Source: an uncultured Prevotellaceae bacterium
GTDB taxonomy: Bacteria > Bacteroidota > Bacteroidia > Bacteroidales > Bacteroidaceae
Direction: 5' to 3'
Assembly (NCBI GenBank): GCA_902788605.1
Contig: CADAKX010000029.1
Span: 1-64,000 of the forward strand
DNA: 64,000 nucleotides
This document shows, one piece after another, positions 40,494-49,265 of the stretch (its first letter is position 1; every line of letters begins with the position of its first letter). The notes under the pieces are model-generated. The model worked only from the letters and a program-made list of their open reading frames with translations, made no database searches and was not told where the DNA came from. The position numbers and the translations under genes are program-made.

Positions 40494-43057
40494 TTCTTAA
40501 TACTATCGTCGTTTTTGTTGCTATAACGTGAGTCGGCATAGTTACCATAACTGCCGTAGTTGCCATAGCCATACTTGCCGTAGCCATACTTGCCATAACC
40601 GTAGCGGCCATAGCCATAACGGCTGTAACCATAGCGGCCATATTTGCCATACTTGCCGTAGCCATAGTAGTAGCCGTACTTCTTCTTAGACATGTCGACA
40701 CCATTGAGGATGATGCAGGCATTGGGCAGCTTGCCTTCGCCGCTGAGGCTGTTGACAATACCCACGTTGGCCTTAGGTGTGTAGTCGGCACGACATACAT
40801 AGCAGCATACGTTGGCAAACTTAGCGATCTGAAGAGTATCTGATACCAGACCTACTGGGGCGGTATCGAGGATGATGTAGTCGTATTCCTGCTTGAGAAT
40901 GTTGATGGTGTCCTCGAGGTTCTGGCGGGCCAGCAACTCGGTTGGGTTGGGAGGTGTAGGACCTGCCAACAGGATGTCGAGGTTCTCGTTAACGCCTGAG
41001 GGTGTCACCTGCCCGCGTACATCGGCCAGGGTCACCTGGTTCTTGACCAACAGTGCTGTAGCACCCAACTTGCGGTCGCTCAGGCCGAAGAGCTTACCCA
41101 GAGCAGGCTTACGGATGTCAAGACCGCAGAGGATTACCTTCTTGCCCAGCAGGGCGAACGATACGGCCAGGTTAGCAGCAAGGAAGGTCTTACCCTCACC
41201 AGAGGTTGAAGAGGTGAAGAGGATTACCTTCTCGTCTTCCTTCAGCATGAACTGAATATTCGTACGCAATGAGCGGAAAATTTCGTCAATCTGGTTGTTC
41301 TTGTTGGCCTGAACCACAATACCTGCAGCGCTCTTCACGCTGTCGCTGGCCACGGGCACATCGGCCACGATGGGCAGGGTGGTGATCTTCATCACGTCGT
41401 CGCGACCCTCAATGCGGTAGCGGAAGAAGCTCAGGATGAACAGAACGCCCAGAGGCAATGCAAAGCCCAGTACGAGCGCTGCCAGCAATACGATGGTGCG
41501 CTTGGGGCTAACCTGACCCAGGAACTGGGGATCGTCAATGAGCTTACCCTTGTCAACGGTAGCAGCCAGTGAGATGCTGTTCTCCTCACGCTTCTGCAAC
41601 AGCATCAGGTAAAGACCTGAACGCACATCCTGCTGACGACCAATCTCGGTCAGCACACGCTCCTGGTCTGGAGAACGACCAATTCGGCTTTGGTATTTAG
41701 CATACTGCTCCTGGATGCTCTTACGCTGGATCTCAGCCGTACGGCGTGCCTGTGACAGGGCGCTGCGGATAGAGGTCTGCAACTGATCCAGGGTGGCCGT
41801 CAATGCCTGTACCTGAGGTGCCAGGCTACTGGTGGTCTGCAGATAGTGGTTACGCTCCTGCACCTTCTGATTGTAGCTGGCAATCAGTGAGGTAGAAGCT
41901 GCATCGGTCATACCTACGTTTGAGGGGATGATGCTGTATTGGTTAGAGGGATTCTCTACGTATTCGCGCAGATAGTCGAGCAACTGGATCTGTGAAGTGG
42001 CCTCGGTCAACTTGGTGGCATACTGGTTGGTCATCTGGAGTGACTGGGCAGCATCCATCTGGAGGTCAATCAGCTCGTTGGCTTTCTTGTAGCTCTGAAG
42101 TTTGCTCTCGGTGGTTCCCAACTCGTCGTTGATCTTCTCGATACGCTCGTTGATGAACTCCTCGGTCTTCATGGCAATCTCGTTCTTATCGGCATTGGCC
42201 TGACGGTTGTAGCAGTTGACCAAAGCACGGAGGAAGTCGATAGCACGCTTGGGATTGGCGTCTTTCAGCGTGATTTCAGCGATGTCTGTCTGCTTAGAGG
42301 TGGCAGCCACGCTCATAGAAGCAAAGTACTTGCGAGCCACCATCATAGGCGGTCTGATGGCCACAATCCATGTGCCATCCAGACTGTCGGCATTCGCGTT
42401 GGTGTTCTGGGTAAAGGTCAGCGTGCCGTACTGGGTCTGATAGACGTCAGGAAGGCGCTTGATGTTCTTGACGAAAGAGCTGACAGGCTTGCCGTCTTTT
42501 AATATGGTACCCGATACTTCTATTAATTTACCCTTGCGAGAGATTGACAGATCGATGCTGCGCACCTCGTCGAACAACACCTGATCAAGGGTGTCCAGGC
42601 TGGCGGCATCCAGGTCAACATTGATGGGCTGCGTGCCGTAAACAAGGCCCTTCTTGATGTAACCCTTTCTGAAGTACTCGGCATAGAGCTGAAGGTCAAC
42701 CACAGCATCGCGCAGCAGAACGTTACTCTGCAGAATCTCCATCTCGTTTTCCAGACCTACAGAATTGGTCATGAAACCGAGATCCTGCATGCTGGCCAAT
42801 ATGTTCGTATTGCTACGATGGGCGTTCTTGTCTTCCTTAATCAGCATACGACCTGATACAGAATAGGTGGGGGTCGTGTAGCGCAAGTAGATCAGAGCAC
42901 CACATATGAAAATGAACATGGTTAGCAAAAACCACTGCCAGTTCAGAATAAGAGTGGCATAAATGTTTTGAAAAGAGAACCATGATTGCGCATCGTTCTC
43001 GGCGTTCAACAACTCCTCGTTTTCAGCAAGGTTTGCTTTCTTTTCTTCTAACGTCAT
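40490..43057 (-). CDS. Wzc-type polysaccharide copolymerase and tyrosine autokinase
   Basis: This 855-residue inner-membrane protein starts at the ATG at 43057. It has a Wzz domain with an N-terminal membrane helix (WQWFLLTMFIFICGALIYL), periplasmic coiled coils, a second helix near residue 520 (TIVLLAALVLGFALPLGVLF) and a cytosolic BY-kinase (TSSTSGEGKTFLAANLA, ILCGLDIRKPALG, YIILDTAPVGLV). The C-terminus is a remarkable Tyr/Gly tail: about 21 Tyr in the last 60 residues (GYGKYGKYGRYGYSRYGYG). Autophosphorylation there would control capsule chain length. It is the first gene of the export operon. Confidence 0.92.
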   Translation of the reverse strand: MTLEEKKANLAENEELLNAENDAQSWFSFQNIYATLILNWQWFLLTMFIFICGALIYLRYTTPTYSVSGRMLIKEDKNAHRSNTNILASMQDLGFMTNSVGLENEMEILQSNVLLRDAVVDLQLYAEYFRKGYIKKGLVYGTQPINVDLDAASLDTLDQVLFDEVRSIDLSISRKGKLIEVSGTILKDGKPVSSFVKNIKRLPDVYQTQYGTLTFTQNTNANADSLDGTWIVAIRPPMMVARKYFASMSVAATSKQTDIAEITLKDANPKRAIDFLRALVNCYNRQANADKNEIAMKTEEFINERIEKINDELGTTESKLQSYKKANELIDLQMDAAQSLQMTNQYATKLTEATSQIQLLDYLREYVENPSNQYSIIPSNVGMTDAASTSLIASYNQKVQERNHYLQTTSSLAPQVQALTATLDQLQTSIRSALSQARRTAEIQRKSIQEQYAKYQSRIGRSPDQERVLTEIGRQQDVRSGLYLMLLQKREENSISLAATVDKGKLIDDPQFLGQVSPKRTIVLLAALVLGFALPLGVLFILSFFRYRIEGRDDVMKITTLPIVADVPVASDSVKSAAGIVVQANKNNQIDEIFRSLRTNIQFMLKEDEKVILFTSSTSGEGKTFLAANLAVSFALLGKKVILCGLDIRKPALGKLFGLSDRKLGATALLVKNQVTLADVRGQVTPSGVNENLDILLAGPTPPNPTELLARQNLEDTINILKQEYDYIILDTAPVGLVSDTLQIAKFANVCCYVCRADYTPKANVGIVNSLSGEGKLPNACIILNGVDMSKKKYGYYYGYGKYGKYGRYGYSRYGYGRYGYGKYGYGKYGYGNYGSYGNYADSRYSNKNDDSIKK

Positions 43058-43094
43058 ATCTTTTTGTTTTTCCTTATAATTCAGACAATCGGTG

Positions 43095-43125
43095 CAAAGG
43101 TACAAATAATTTCACAAACAACAAA
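43095..43125 (-). promoter_or_regulatory. Promoter of the capsule export operon
   Basis: On the minus strand TTTG (43125-43122) and TACCTTTG (43102-43095) are separated by 19 bases, a consensus promoter 38 bases before the ATG at 43057. Confidence 0.75.
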
Positions 43126-43194
43126 GTTTTTTGTAGAAAAGATTTGTTTTTATAGAAAAAAGGTGGAATGCTTGGTGGATTCGGAATAATGTTG

Positions 43195-43202
43195 TAACTT
43201 TG
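43195..43202 (+). promoter_or_regulatory. -7 box of the sugar kinase gene
   Basis: TAACTTTG is present, but the ATG at 43211 follows only 8 bases later, so transcript and start codon nearly coincide. This region is divergent from the capsule promoter. Confidence 0.5.
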
Positions 43203-43210
43203 CCAACAGT

Positions 43211-44353
43211 ATGCAAAATTTTCTATATCATATCTTCGCGCCCTACAGGGTATGTCCTCTGGGAGCGCATGTGGACCACCAGCATGGACTGGTGACGGGC
43301 TTCGCCATCAACAAGGGCGTGGACCTGTGGTTTGATGTGTGTGATGATCATCATGTGCATCTGGAATCGAAGACTTTCGAGGGGGCGGTGGATTTTGATA
43401 TCGATTCGCCTTCGCAAGTCAAGGAGCGTCATTGGGGTGACTATGCCCGTGGCGCCAAGTATGCCTTGAGAAAGCGTTTTGAGTTGAAAAAAGGTATCAA
43501 TGGCGTCATTCAGGGGTCGTTGCCTGTGGGAGGTCTTTCTTCCAGTGCGGCTGTACTCATCGCCTATGTCATGGCCTTTGCCAAGGCCAACGACATCACG
43601 TTGCAGCCTTTCGAGGTCGTCAAGATTGCCTCTGAGGCTGAGCGTGAGTATATCGGACTGAATAATGGCCTGTTGGACCAGGCGTGCATCGCCCTGGGCA
43701 AGAAGGATGGCCTGTTGTTTCTGGATTGCGACAGCAACGATTGGCGTATCATCAAGCGTCATCCGGAGATGCCGGAATTTGAGATTGGCATCTTCTTCAG
43801 TGGTCTGACGCGCTCGCTGGTAAACTCGGACTATAATCTCCGTGTGTATGAGTGCAAGACGGCTGCCTGGAATATGCTGGCCTATACAGAACAGCCCTTG
43901 AAGACCTTCGATAAGACCTTTCTGAGGGATATCCCTAAGGCCACGTTTGAGAAGACACGTATCGCTATGCCAGCTCGTTTTGCGCGCAGGGCAGAACATT
44001 TCTACTCGGAGTACCGTCGCGTGCGTCAGGGTGTTACTGCTTGGGAGACGGGTAACCTGAAACTGTTTGGTAAACTGAGTTTTGATTCGTGTGAGAGTTC
44101 GATTCATAACTATGAGTGTGGCTCACCCGAACTCATTGCCATCTATGAGATTATGCGTTCTCTGCCCGGTGTGTATGGTGGCAGATTCAGTGGCGCAGGA
44201 TTTAAGGGTGCCTGTATCGCCCTGGTGGATCCCGCTCAGAAAGCGCATATCGAGAAGGTCCTCACGGAGAAGTACCTCGAGCAGTTCCCCGAGTACGAAA
44301 AGACTTTCCAGGTCTTCTGGGTGAAACCTGATGATGGGGCAAGATTTGTATAA
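43211..44353 (+). CDS. GHMP-family sugar kinase, galactokinase-like
   Basis: This 380-residue protein has galactokinase-type motifs: PYRVCPLGAHVDHQHGLVTG near the start, the ATP loop LPVGGLSSSAAVLIAYVMAF, and GGRFSGAGFKGACIALVD near the end. It phosphorylates a hexose or uronic acid at C1. With the nucleotidyltransferase and epimerase that follow, it can form a salvage route to a nucleotide sugar for polysaccharide. Substrate choice (galactose or galacturonate) cannot be read from sequence. Confidence 0.85.
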   Translation: MQNFLYHIFAPYRVCPLGAHVDHQHGLVTGFAINKGVDLWFDVCDDHHVHLESKTFEGAVDFDIDSPSQVKERHWGDYARGAKYALRKRFELKKGINGVIQGSLPVGGLSSSAAVLIAYVMAFAKANDITLQPFEVVKIASEAEREYIGLNNGLLDQACIALGKKDGLLFLDCDSNDWRIIKRHPEMPEFEIGIFFSGLTRSLVNSDYNLRVYECKTAAWNMLAYTEQPLKTFDKTFLRDIPKATFEKTRIAMPARFARRAEHFYSEYRRVRQGVTAWETGNLKLFGKLSFDSCESSIHNYECGSPELIAIYEIMRSLPGVYGGRFSGAGFKGACIALVDPAQKAHIEKVLTEKYLEQFPEYEKTFQVFWVKPDDGARFV

Positions 44354-44382
44354 CGAACACGAATATCACGAATAATACGAAT
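44350..44382 (+). repeat. Intergenic ACGAA-word repeat
   Basis: AACGAACACGAATATCACG and AATAATACGAATG repeat the word ACGAA(C/T). They fill the gap between the kinase stop and the ATG at 44381. The same family is in frame inside the UDG-like gene at 31511. Confidence 0.7.
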
Positions 44383-45121
44383 GAAGAATATTGTAATTGC
44401 GGCTGGATATGCCACAAGACTGGGCGAGTTGACCAAGAACTTCCCCAAACCATTATTGAAAATCGGAGAGAATACCATTCTCGGTCGTATGCTTGATGAT
44501 ATCGATCGGATTCCTGAGATTGATGAACACATCATTATTTCAAATCATCGGTTTGCACCGATATTTGAAAAATGGAAGAAGGAAGAGGGAAGATGGAAGA
44601 AGCCCATCACCATCGTGGATGACGGGACTGAGACAAATGACACGCGATTAGGTGCCGTATGCGATCTGCTCTTTGCCATGGATAAACTGCATATCGATGA
44701 TGATATGCTGGTAGTGGCAGCAGATAATCTGCTGTTCTTCAGCTTCCAGGAGTTCGTTGACTTCGCAAAGGAAAAAGGCACCTCGTGCATCATGTGTCAT
44801 GAGCAGCCTTCTATCGAGAAACTGCAGCGTACTGGTGTGGTGGAACTGGATGCAGAGATGAAAGTGCTGGGTATGGAGGAGAAGCCTCAGGTGCCCAAGA
44901 GTCATTGGGCCGTGCCGCCTTTCTATATCTATAGGAAGGTTGACCTGGACCTGGTGCGTCACTCGGTGGAGAATGGCTGCGGCAAAGATGCACCTGGTAA
45001 CCTGGCGCACTATATGGTGGATCACACCACAATGCATGCCTGGCGCATGAGTGCTGGCCGTTTTGACATCGGAAGTTTGGATACATACTATCAAGCAGTA
45101 GAGAAATATGGAAAAGATTGA
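44381..45121 (+). CDS. Sugar nucleotidyltransferase
   Basis: This 246-residue protein has the nucleotidyltransferase signature VIAAGYATRLGELTKNFPKP and metal/sugar residues in VVAADNLLFFS and EEKPQVPKSHWA. It transfers a nucleotide to a sugar-1-phosphate, presumably the product of the kinase upstream. The stretch EKWKKEEGRWKKPITI includes a repeat-derived insertion (44570-44602). The end overlaps the epimerase start by 14 bases. Confidence 0.85.
   Translation: MKNIVIAAGYATRLGELTKNFPKPLLKIGENTILGRMLDDIDRIPEIDEHIIISNHRFAPIFEKWKKEEGRWKKPITIVDDGTETNDTRLGAVCDLLFAMDKLHIDDDMLVVAADNLLFFSFQEFVDFAKEKGTSCIMCHEQPSIEKLQRTGVVELDAEMKVLGMEEKPQVPKSHWAVPPFYIYRKVDLDLVRHSVENGCGKDAPGNLAHYMVDHTTMHAWRMSAGRFDIGSLDTYYQAVEKYGKD
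44570..44602 (+). repeat. GGAAGA-word repeat inside the nucleotidyltransferase gene
   Basis: AAATGGAAGAAGGAAGAGGG and AAGATGGAAGAA encode WKKEEGRWKK. The word GATGGAAGAGGGAAGA also occurs in aguA near 48095-48110. Confidence 0.6.
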
Positions 45122-46166
45122 TTTGAATGGCAAGACCATTCTGGTAACAGGTAGTGCCGGCTTTATTGGCAGTAACCTCGTTAAGCGACTGTTTAAGGAC
45201 CTGAAGGATGCTATCATCGTAGGCATTGACAATATGAACGACTACTACGATGTGAGTCTGAAGGAATGGCGTCTGAATGAGATTGAGGGACTGGTGCCTG
45301 CGGGCATCAAGTATGTCTTTGTGAAGGGTGACATCGCCTCGAAGGAGACCATCGACCAGTTGTTTGAGACCTACAAGCCTCAGGTGGTGGTGAACCTGGC
45401 TGCACAGGCTGGTGTGCGTTATTCTATCACGAATCCAGATGCGTATATCCAGAGTAATCTCATTGGCTTCTATAATATCCTCGAAGCCTGCAGAAACAAC
45501 CCCGTGGAGCACTTGGTCTATGCAAGTTCCTCGAGTGTCTATGGCGGCAACAAGAAGGTGCCCTTCTCGACCGATGACCGCGTGGATAACCCTGTGTCGC
45601 TCTATGCTGCCACGAAGAAGAGTAATGAGCTGATGGCGCATTGCTACTCAAAGCTCTATGATATCCCTTCTACGGGTTTGAGATTCTTCACGGTCTATGG
45701 TCCTGCCGGTCGTCCTGACATGGCCTATTTCGGTTTTACCAACAAACTGCTGAAGGGGGAGACCATCCAGATATTCAACTATGGTAACTGTCGTCGCGAT
45801 TTTACCTATGTCGATGATATCGTTGAGGGTATCGTGCGCGTGATGCAGGGGGCTCCTGAGCGTAAAAAGGGTGAGGATGGACTGCCTGTGCCGCCTTATG
45901 CTGTGTATAATATCGGTGGTGGTCAGCCAGAGAACCTGCTTGACTTCGTGAATATCCTGCAGGAGGAACTGGTGCGTGCTGGCGTTCTGCCTCAGGACTT
46001 CGACTTCGAGGCCCACAAGAAACTAGTGCCCATGCAGCCGGGTGACGTGCCTACGACTTATGCCGATGCTGCAGCCTTGGAGCGTGACTTCGGGTTTACA
46101 CCGAAGATAACGCTGAGAGAGGGATTAAGGCACTTCGCTGAGTGGTATGCGAAATTCTATAAATAA
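45108..46166 (+). CDS. NAD-dependent epimerase, UDP-glucuronate 4-epimerase type
   Basis: This 352-residue short-chain dehydrogenase has the NAD-binding TGSAGFIGSNLVKRLF near residue 14, the serine in YASSSSVYGGNKKVPFS and the catalytic YAATKKSNELMAHCY (Tyr-xxx-Lys). It resembles UDP-glucuronate 4-epimerase and CapI proteins. It probably interconverts UDP-uronic acids used in surface polysaccharide. It overlaps the nucleotidyltransferase by 14 bases, so the three genes act as one unit. Confidence 0.88.
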   Translation: MEKIDLNGKTILVTGSAGFIGSNLVKRLFKDLKDAIIVGIDNMNDYYDVSLKEWRLNEIEGLVPAGIKYVFVKGDIASKETIDQLFETYKPQVVVNLAAQAGVRYSITNPDAYIQSNLIGFYNILEACRNNPVEHLVYASSSSVYGGNKKVPFSTDDRVDNPVSLYAATKKSNELMAHCYSKLYDIPSTGLRFFTVYGPAGRPDMAYFGFTNKLLKGETIQIFNYGNCRRDFTYVDDIVEGIVRVMQGAPERKKGEDGLPVPPYAVYNIGGGQPENLLDFVNILQEELVRAGVLPQDFDFEAHKKLVPMQPGDVPTTYADAAALERDFGFTPKITLREGLRHFAEWYAKFYK

Positions 46167-46169
46167 AAG

Positions 46170-46207
46170 AAAGCGTCACAGGTGATTGCCTGTGACGCTT
46201 TGTTTTT
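46170..46207. terminator. Bidirectional terminator between convergent units
   Basis: AAAGCGTCACAGG (46170-46182) and CCTGTGACGCTTT (46189-46201) form a 13-base-pair perfect stem with a TGATTG loop, followed by T residues. A-rich sequence on the other side suits the minus-strand aguB end as well. Confidence 0.85.
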
Positions 46208-46208
46208 G

Positions 46209-47063
46209 TTATTGTCTGAAACGCTTGGTGAGGTCTCCGTAGTTCTCAATACGCCTGTCACGAAGGAAAGGCCACCAGCGACGTACCTGTTCGCTGCGCT
46301 TGAGGTCAACATCGACAATGGTCTCAACCTCCTGGTCAATGGGGGCCTCATAGAGGAGTTCTCCCTGTGGACCAGCCACAAACGACGTGCCCCAGAAGGG
46401 AACACCGTCTTCTTCGCCGACGCGATTAACGGTGATGACAGGTAGTCCGTTGGCTACGGCATGGCCGCGCTGAACCGTCTGCCAAGCCATGCGCTGGCGC
46501 TCCTGCTCCTCGCGGGTGTCGTTGGGGTCATAGCCAATGGCGGTAGGATAGATCAGCATCTCAGCACCTGCAAGGGCCATGAGACGCGCTGCCTCGGGGT
46601 ACCACTGGTCCCAGCATACGAGGACGCCCAACTTACCGACAGAGGTCTGGATGGGTTCAAAGCCCAGGTCACCGGGGGTGAAATAGAACTTCTCGTAATA
46701 GCCAGGGTCGTCGGGGATGTGCATCTTGCGATAGATGCCGGCAATGGTGCCGTCTTTCTCAAGGACCACCGACGTGTTGTGATAGAGACCTGCGGCACGA
46801 CGCTCAAAGAGTGAGGTGACGATGACCACCTGCAGTTCCTTGGCCAGCGCACCGAAGAACTCGGTGGAAGGGCCAGGGATGGGCTCTGCCTGGTCGAAGA
46901 GGTTGACATCCTCCACCTGGCAGAAATACAAACCATTGTGGAGCTCCTGGAGGACCACCAGTTCTGCGCCCTCGTGGGCGAGTTTACGTATCTTCTCGGC
47001 CAAGCGCTGCTTGTTGGCTTCAATGTCGGGGGTGTTGTGTTGCTGTATGATTCCTGTTTTCAT
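46209..47063 (-). CDS. aguB: N-carbamoylputrescine amidase
   Basis: This 284-residue protein starts at the ATG at 47063. It is a nitrilase-superfamily enzyme with the Glu-Lys-Cys triad: Glu in LVVLQELHNGLYF, Lys in YRKMHIPDDPGYYEKF and Cys in VLVCWDQWYPEAARLMAL. Together with aguA upstream it turns agmatine into putrescine. A GC-rich palindrome GCTGCGAC-GGT-GTCGCAGC lies in the leader at 47082-47100. Confidence 0.93.
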   Translation of the reverse strand: MKTGIIQQHNTPDIEANKQRLAEKIRKLAHEGAELVVLQELHNGLYFCQVEDVNLFDQAEPIPGPSTEFFGALAKELQVVIVTSLFERRAAGLYHNTSVVLEKDGTIAGIYRKMHIPDDPGYYEKFYFTPGDLGFEPIQTSVGKLGVLVCWDQWYPEAARLMALAGAEMLIYPTAIGYDPNDTREEQERQRMAWQTVQRGHAVANGLPVITVNRVGEEDGVPFWGTSFVAGPQGELLYEAPIDQEVETIVDVDLKRSEQVRRWWPFLRDRRIENYGDLTKRFRQ

Positions 47064-47081
47064 AATCTTTGATTTTTGGGG

Positions 47082-47100
47082 GCTGCGACGGTGTCGCAGC
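47082..47100 (-). repeat. Small palindrome GCTGCGAC family, intergenic copy
   Basis: GCTGCGAC-GGT-GTCGCAGC is a perfect 8-bp inverted repeat followed by ATACGG. Copies with the same flanks lie in frame inside thrA (52871-52903) and thrC (49233-49265). Confidence 0.75.
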
Positions 47101-47131
47101 ATACGGGACAAGGGGGGATAGACAAGGGCTA

Positions 47132-48292
47132 TTAATAGTACTGCATGGTGCAGCAATGGAGGGAGCCGTGCTGCTTGATGACAGCGCGACAGTCAATGCC
47201 AATAATCTCGCGGTCGGGGAAGGCCTCACCGATGATGCGCATGGCCTCTGCATCGAGGTCGGGCTGCGCATAGGTAGGTACCAATACCGCACCGTTGATG
47301 ATGAGGTAGTTGGCATAGGTGGCTGGGAGACGGTCGCTGTCAACGATGTCATCGTTAATCACTGAACCGTCAGCCTCTGTACCTTCTGCCACGGGGGAAT
47401 CACCGTCAGCCTCTGTACCTTCTGCCACGGGGGGATCATAGATGGGACGGGGAAGAGGTAGTTTCAACAGGCGGTAGGGCTTGCCGTCCATGGTGCGCAG
47501 TGCTTTCAGTTCCTCTTCCATCAAGGTCAGGTCTGGATGGTCGGCATCACCTCCGGTATAGATGATGGTGTCATTGGGACAGATGCGTGCCAGGGTGTCG
47601 ATATGACCATCGGTATCGTCGCCAATCAGGCTGCCGTGGTTGAGCCATACAACGCGCTCAGCACCCAGATACTCCTTGAGGCGGGCTTCTATCTCGGCCT
47701 GCGACAGGGGCTGGTTGCGATGGGGGGCCATCAGACAACAGGTAGTGGTAAAGATCGTTCCCTTGCCATCACTCTCGATAGAACCGCCCTCGAGGACGAA
47801 GTCCAGGTGGTCTTCATAGTCGCCATGAACCATGCCTTGGTCGTAGAGGTGCTTGTTGATCTCGTTGTCGAGCTTAGCCTCGAATTTCTCGCCCCAACCG
47901 TTAAACTTGAAGTCGAGAAGGCGGAGGGCTGAGGGATGAGGGCTGAGGGATGAGGGCTGAGGGATGAGGGCTGAGGGCTGAGGGCTGAGGGCTGAGGGCT
48001 GATGGGTGAGGGTTTCTTCTACGGTGATGAAGCCATGGTCGCGCGCCCAGGTGTCGTTGGTGGGGAGATGGATGATGGATGATGGATGATGGGAGATGGA
48101 AGAGGGAAGATTGGGCGTACCCTCAGGGGCCACGATGAGCAGGGGCTCGCGCTTTGTGATTTCGCGTGCCATCTCTTCGTAAACAGCAGTGATTTCAGGG
48201 AGGATAGGAGCCCAGTCCGTGTCCTTGTGGGGCCACGTGAGCTGCACCATACGCTGTGGCTCCCATTCAGCCAGCATTCGTCTCTTCATCAT
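47132..48292 (-). CDS. aguA: Agmatine deiminase with three repeat insertions
   Basis: This 386-residue enzyme converts agmatine to N-carbamoylputrescine. Catalytic regions are intact: NDTWARDHGFI, FVLEGGSIESDG, HGSLIGDDTDGHIDTLARI and the C-terminal Cys in GSLHCCTMQY. Three extra in-frame stretches stand out: NLPSSISHHPSSIIHLP (48065-48112), HQPSALSPQPSALIPQPSS and on to PSALRL (47923-48011), and two copies of PVAEGTEADG (47366-47437). All come from short DNA repeats and lie in loops. Its start overlaps the thrC stop, so it may be translated from the same transcript. Confidence 0.9.
   Translation of the reverse strand: MMKRRMLAEWEPQRMVQLTWPHKDTDWAPILPEITAVYEEMAREITKREPLLIVAPEGTPNLPSSISHHPSSIIHLPTNDTWARDHGFITVEETLTHQPSALSPQPSALIPQPSSLSPHPSALRLLDFKFNGWGEKFEAKLDNEINKHLYDQGMVHGDYEDHLDFVLEGGSIESDGKGTIFTTTCCLMAPHRNQPLSQAEIEARLKEYLGAERVVWLNHGSLIGDDTDGHIDTLARICPNDTIIYTGGDADHPDLTLMEEELKALRTMDGKPYRLLKLPLPRPIYDPPVAEGTEADGDSPVAEGTEADGSVINDDIVDSDRLPATYANYLIINGAVLVPTYAQPDLDAEAMRIIGEAFPDREIIGIDCRAVIKQHGSLHCCTMQYY
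47366..47437 (-). repeat. Two tandem 36-base units inside aguA
   Basis: The unit CCGTCAGCCTCTGTACCTTC, then TGCCACGGGGG, is repeated at 47366-47401 and 47402-47437 and encodes PVAEGTEADG twice. Confidence 0.8.
47923..48011 (-). repeat. Simple-word repeat (CTGAGGG/GATGAGGG) inside aguA
   Basis: The words GAGGGCTGAGGGATGAG and GGCTGAGGGCTGAGG repeat for about 89 bases. In frame they encode HQPSALSPQPSALIPQPSSL and further PSAL units. Confidence 0.85.
48065..48112 (-). repeat. Simple-word repeat (GATGATG) inside aguA
   Basis: GAGATGGATGATGGATGATG repeats, followed by GGAGATGGAAGAGGGAAG. It encodes LPSSISHHPSSIIHLP. Confidence 0.75.
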
Positions 48293-48879
48293 TTTGATAA
48301 CAGGTATTTCTTGAAGTCCTCGAAATTCTTGGTCATGGGCACACTCTGCTTTTCGCCCTTCATAAAGGCTGCCAGACGCTCGGGAATCTCTACGTCGATG
48401 CCCAGGATATCGTCCACCTTCTCCTTGAACTTAGCCGGATGGGCTGTCTCGCAGAATACACCAATCTCACCGGGCTGGAGCTGTTCCTCGAGGGCGCGAT
48501 AGCCACAGGCTCCGTGAGGATCGAGGATATAGCCCGTCTCCTTGTAGCAGTGGCGCATGGTCTCCTTAATCTGCTCGTCGCTATAGGTGGCGCCACTGAT
48601 AAGCGAGGTGATACGCTTGTGGGTCTCCTCGGGCGTGAGTTTGCCGTTCTCTGAATAGAGGTTGATGATACGGGCGAAGTTTGATGGGTCGCCCACGTCC
48701 ATCGCGTTGGCCAGCGTCTGCTTGGAGGCCTTGGGATTGTACTGGCCCGTCTGCAGGTAGTTAAAGAAGATATCGTTGGCATTATTAGCAGCGATGAAGC
48801 GCTTCACGGGCATGCCCATCTGATGGCCAAACAGGGCGGCACAGATGTTACCGAAGTTGCCTGAGGGCACGCAAATCGT

Positions 48880-48915
48880 GATGTCTGATGTCTGATGGCC
48901 GAGGGCTGAGAGTTG
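48880..48915 (-). repeat. Simple-word repeat inside thrC
   Basis: GTGATGTCTGATGTCTGATG and GCCGAGGGCTGAGAG encode LSALGHQTSDIT in place of the usual short linker. The words GCTGAG and GATGTCTGATG occur elsewhere in the window. Confidence 0.6.
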
Positions 48916-49232
48916 TGCCACGGCATTGAAGTAATAGAACGCCTGAGGCAGGAAACGCGCCACGTTGATAGAGTTGGCCGAGGTGAGCATCATGTGGTCG
49001 TTGAGTTCCTTGTCCATGAAGGCGCTCTTGACCAGTGCCTGACAGTCATCGAAGACGCCATCGACCTCGATGGCTGTGATGTTCTTGCCCAATGTGGTGA
49101 ACTGGCACTCCTGGATGGGCGATACCTTGCCCTTGGGGTAGAGCACATAGACATGGATGCCCTCGACGCCCAGGAAGCCATTGGCCACGGCAGAGCCTGT
49201 GTCGCCAGAGGTAGCCACAAGGACGTTGACTT

Positions 49233-49265
49233 CCTTGTTGGCTGCAACACTGTTGCTGCTTACGG
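49233..49265 (-). repeat. GCTGC-type palindrome inside thrC
   Basis: The plus strand reads CCTTGTTGGCTGCAACACTG, then TTGCTGCTTACGG. Compared with the thrA copy, GCGAC/GTCGC has become GCAAC/GTTGC, a change in both arms that keeps the stem. It encodes VSSNSVAANK. Confidence 0.7.
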
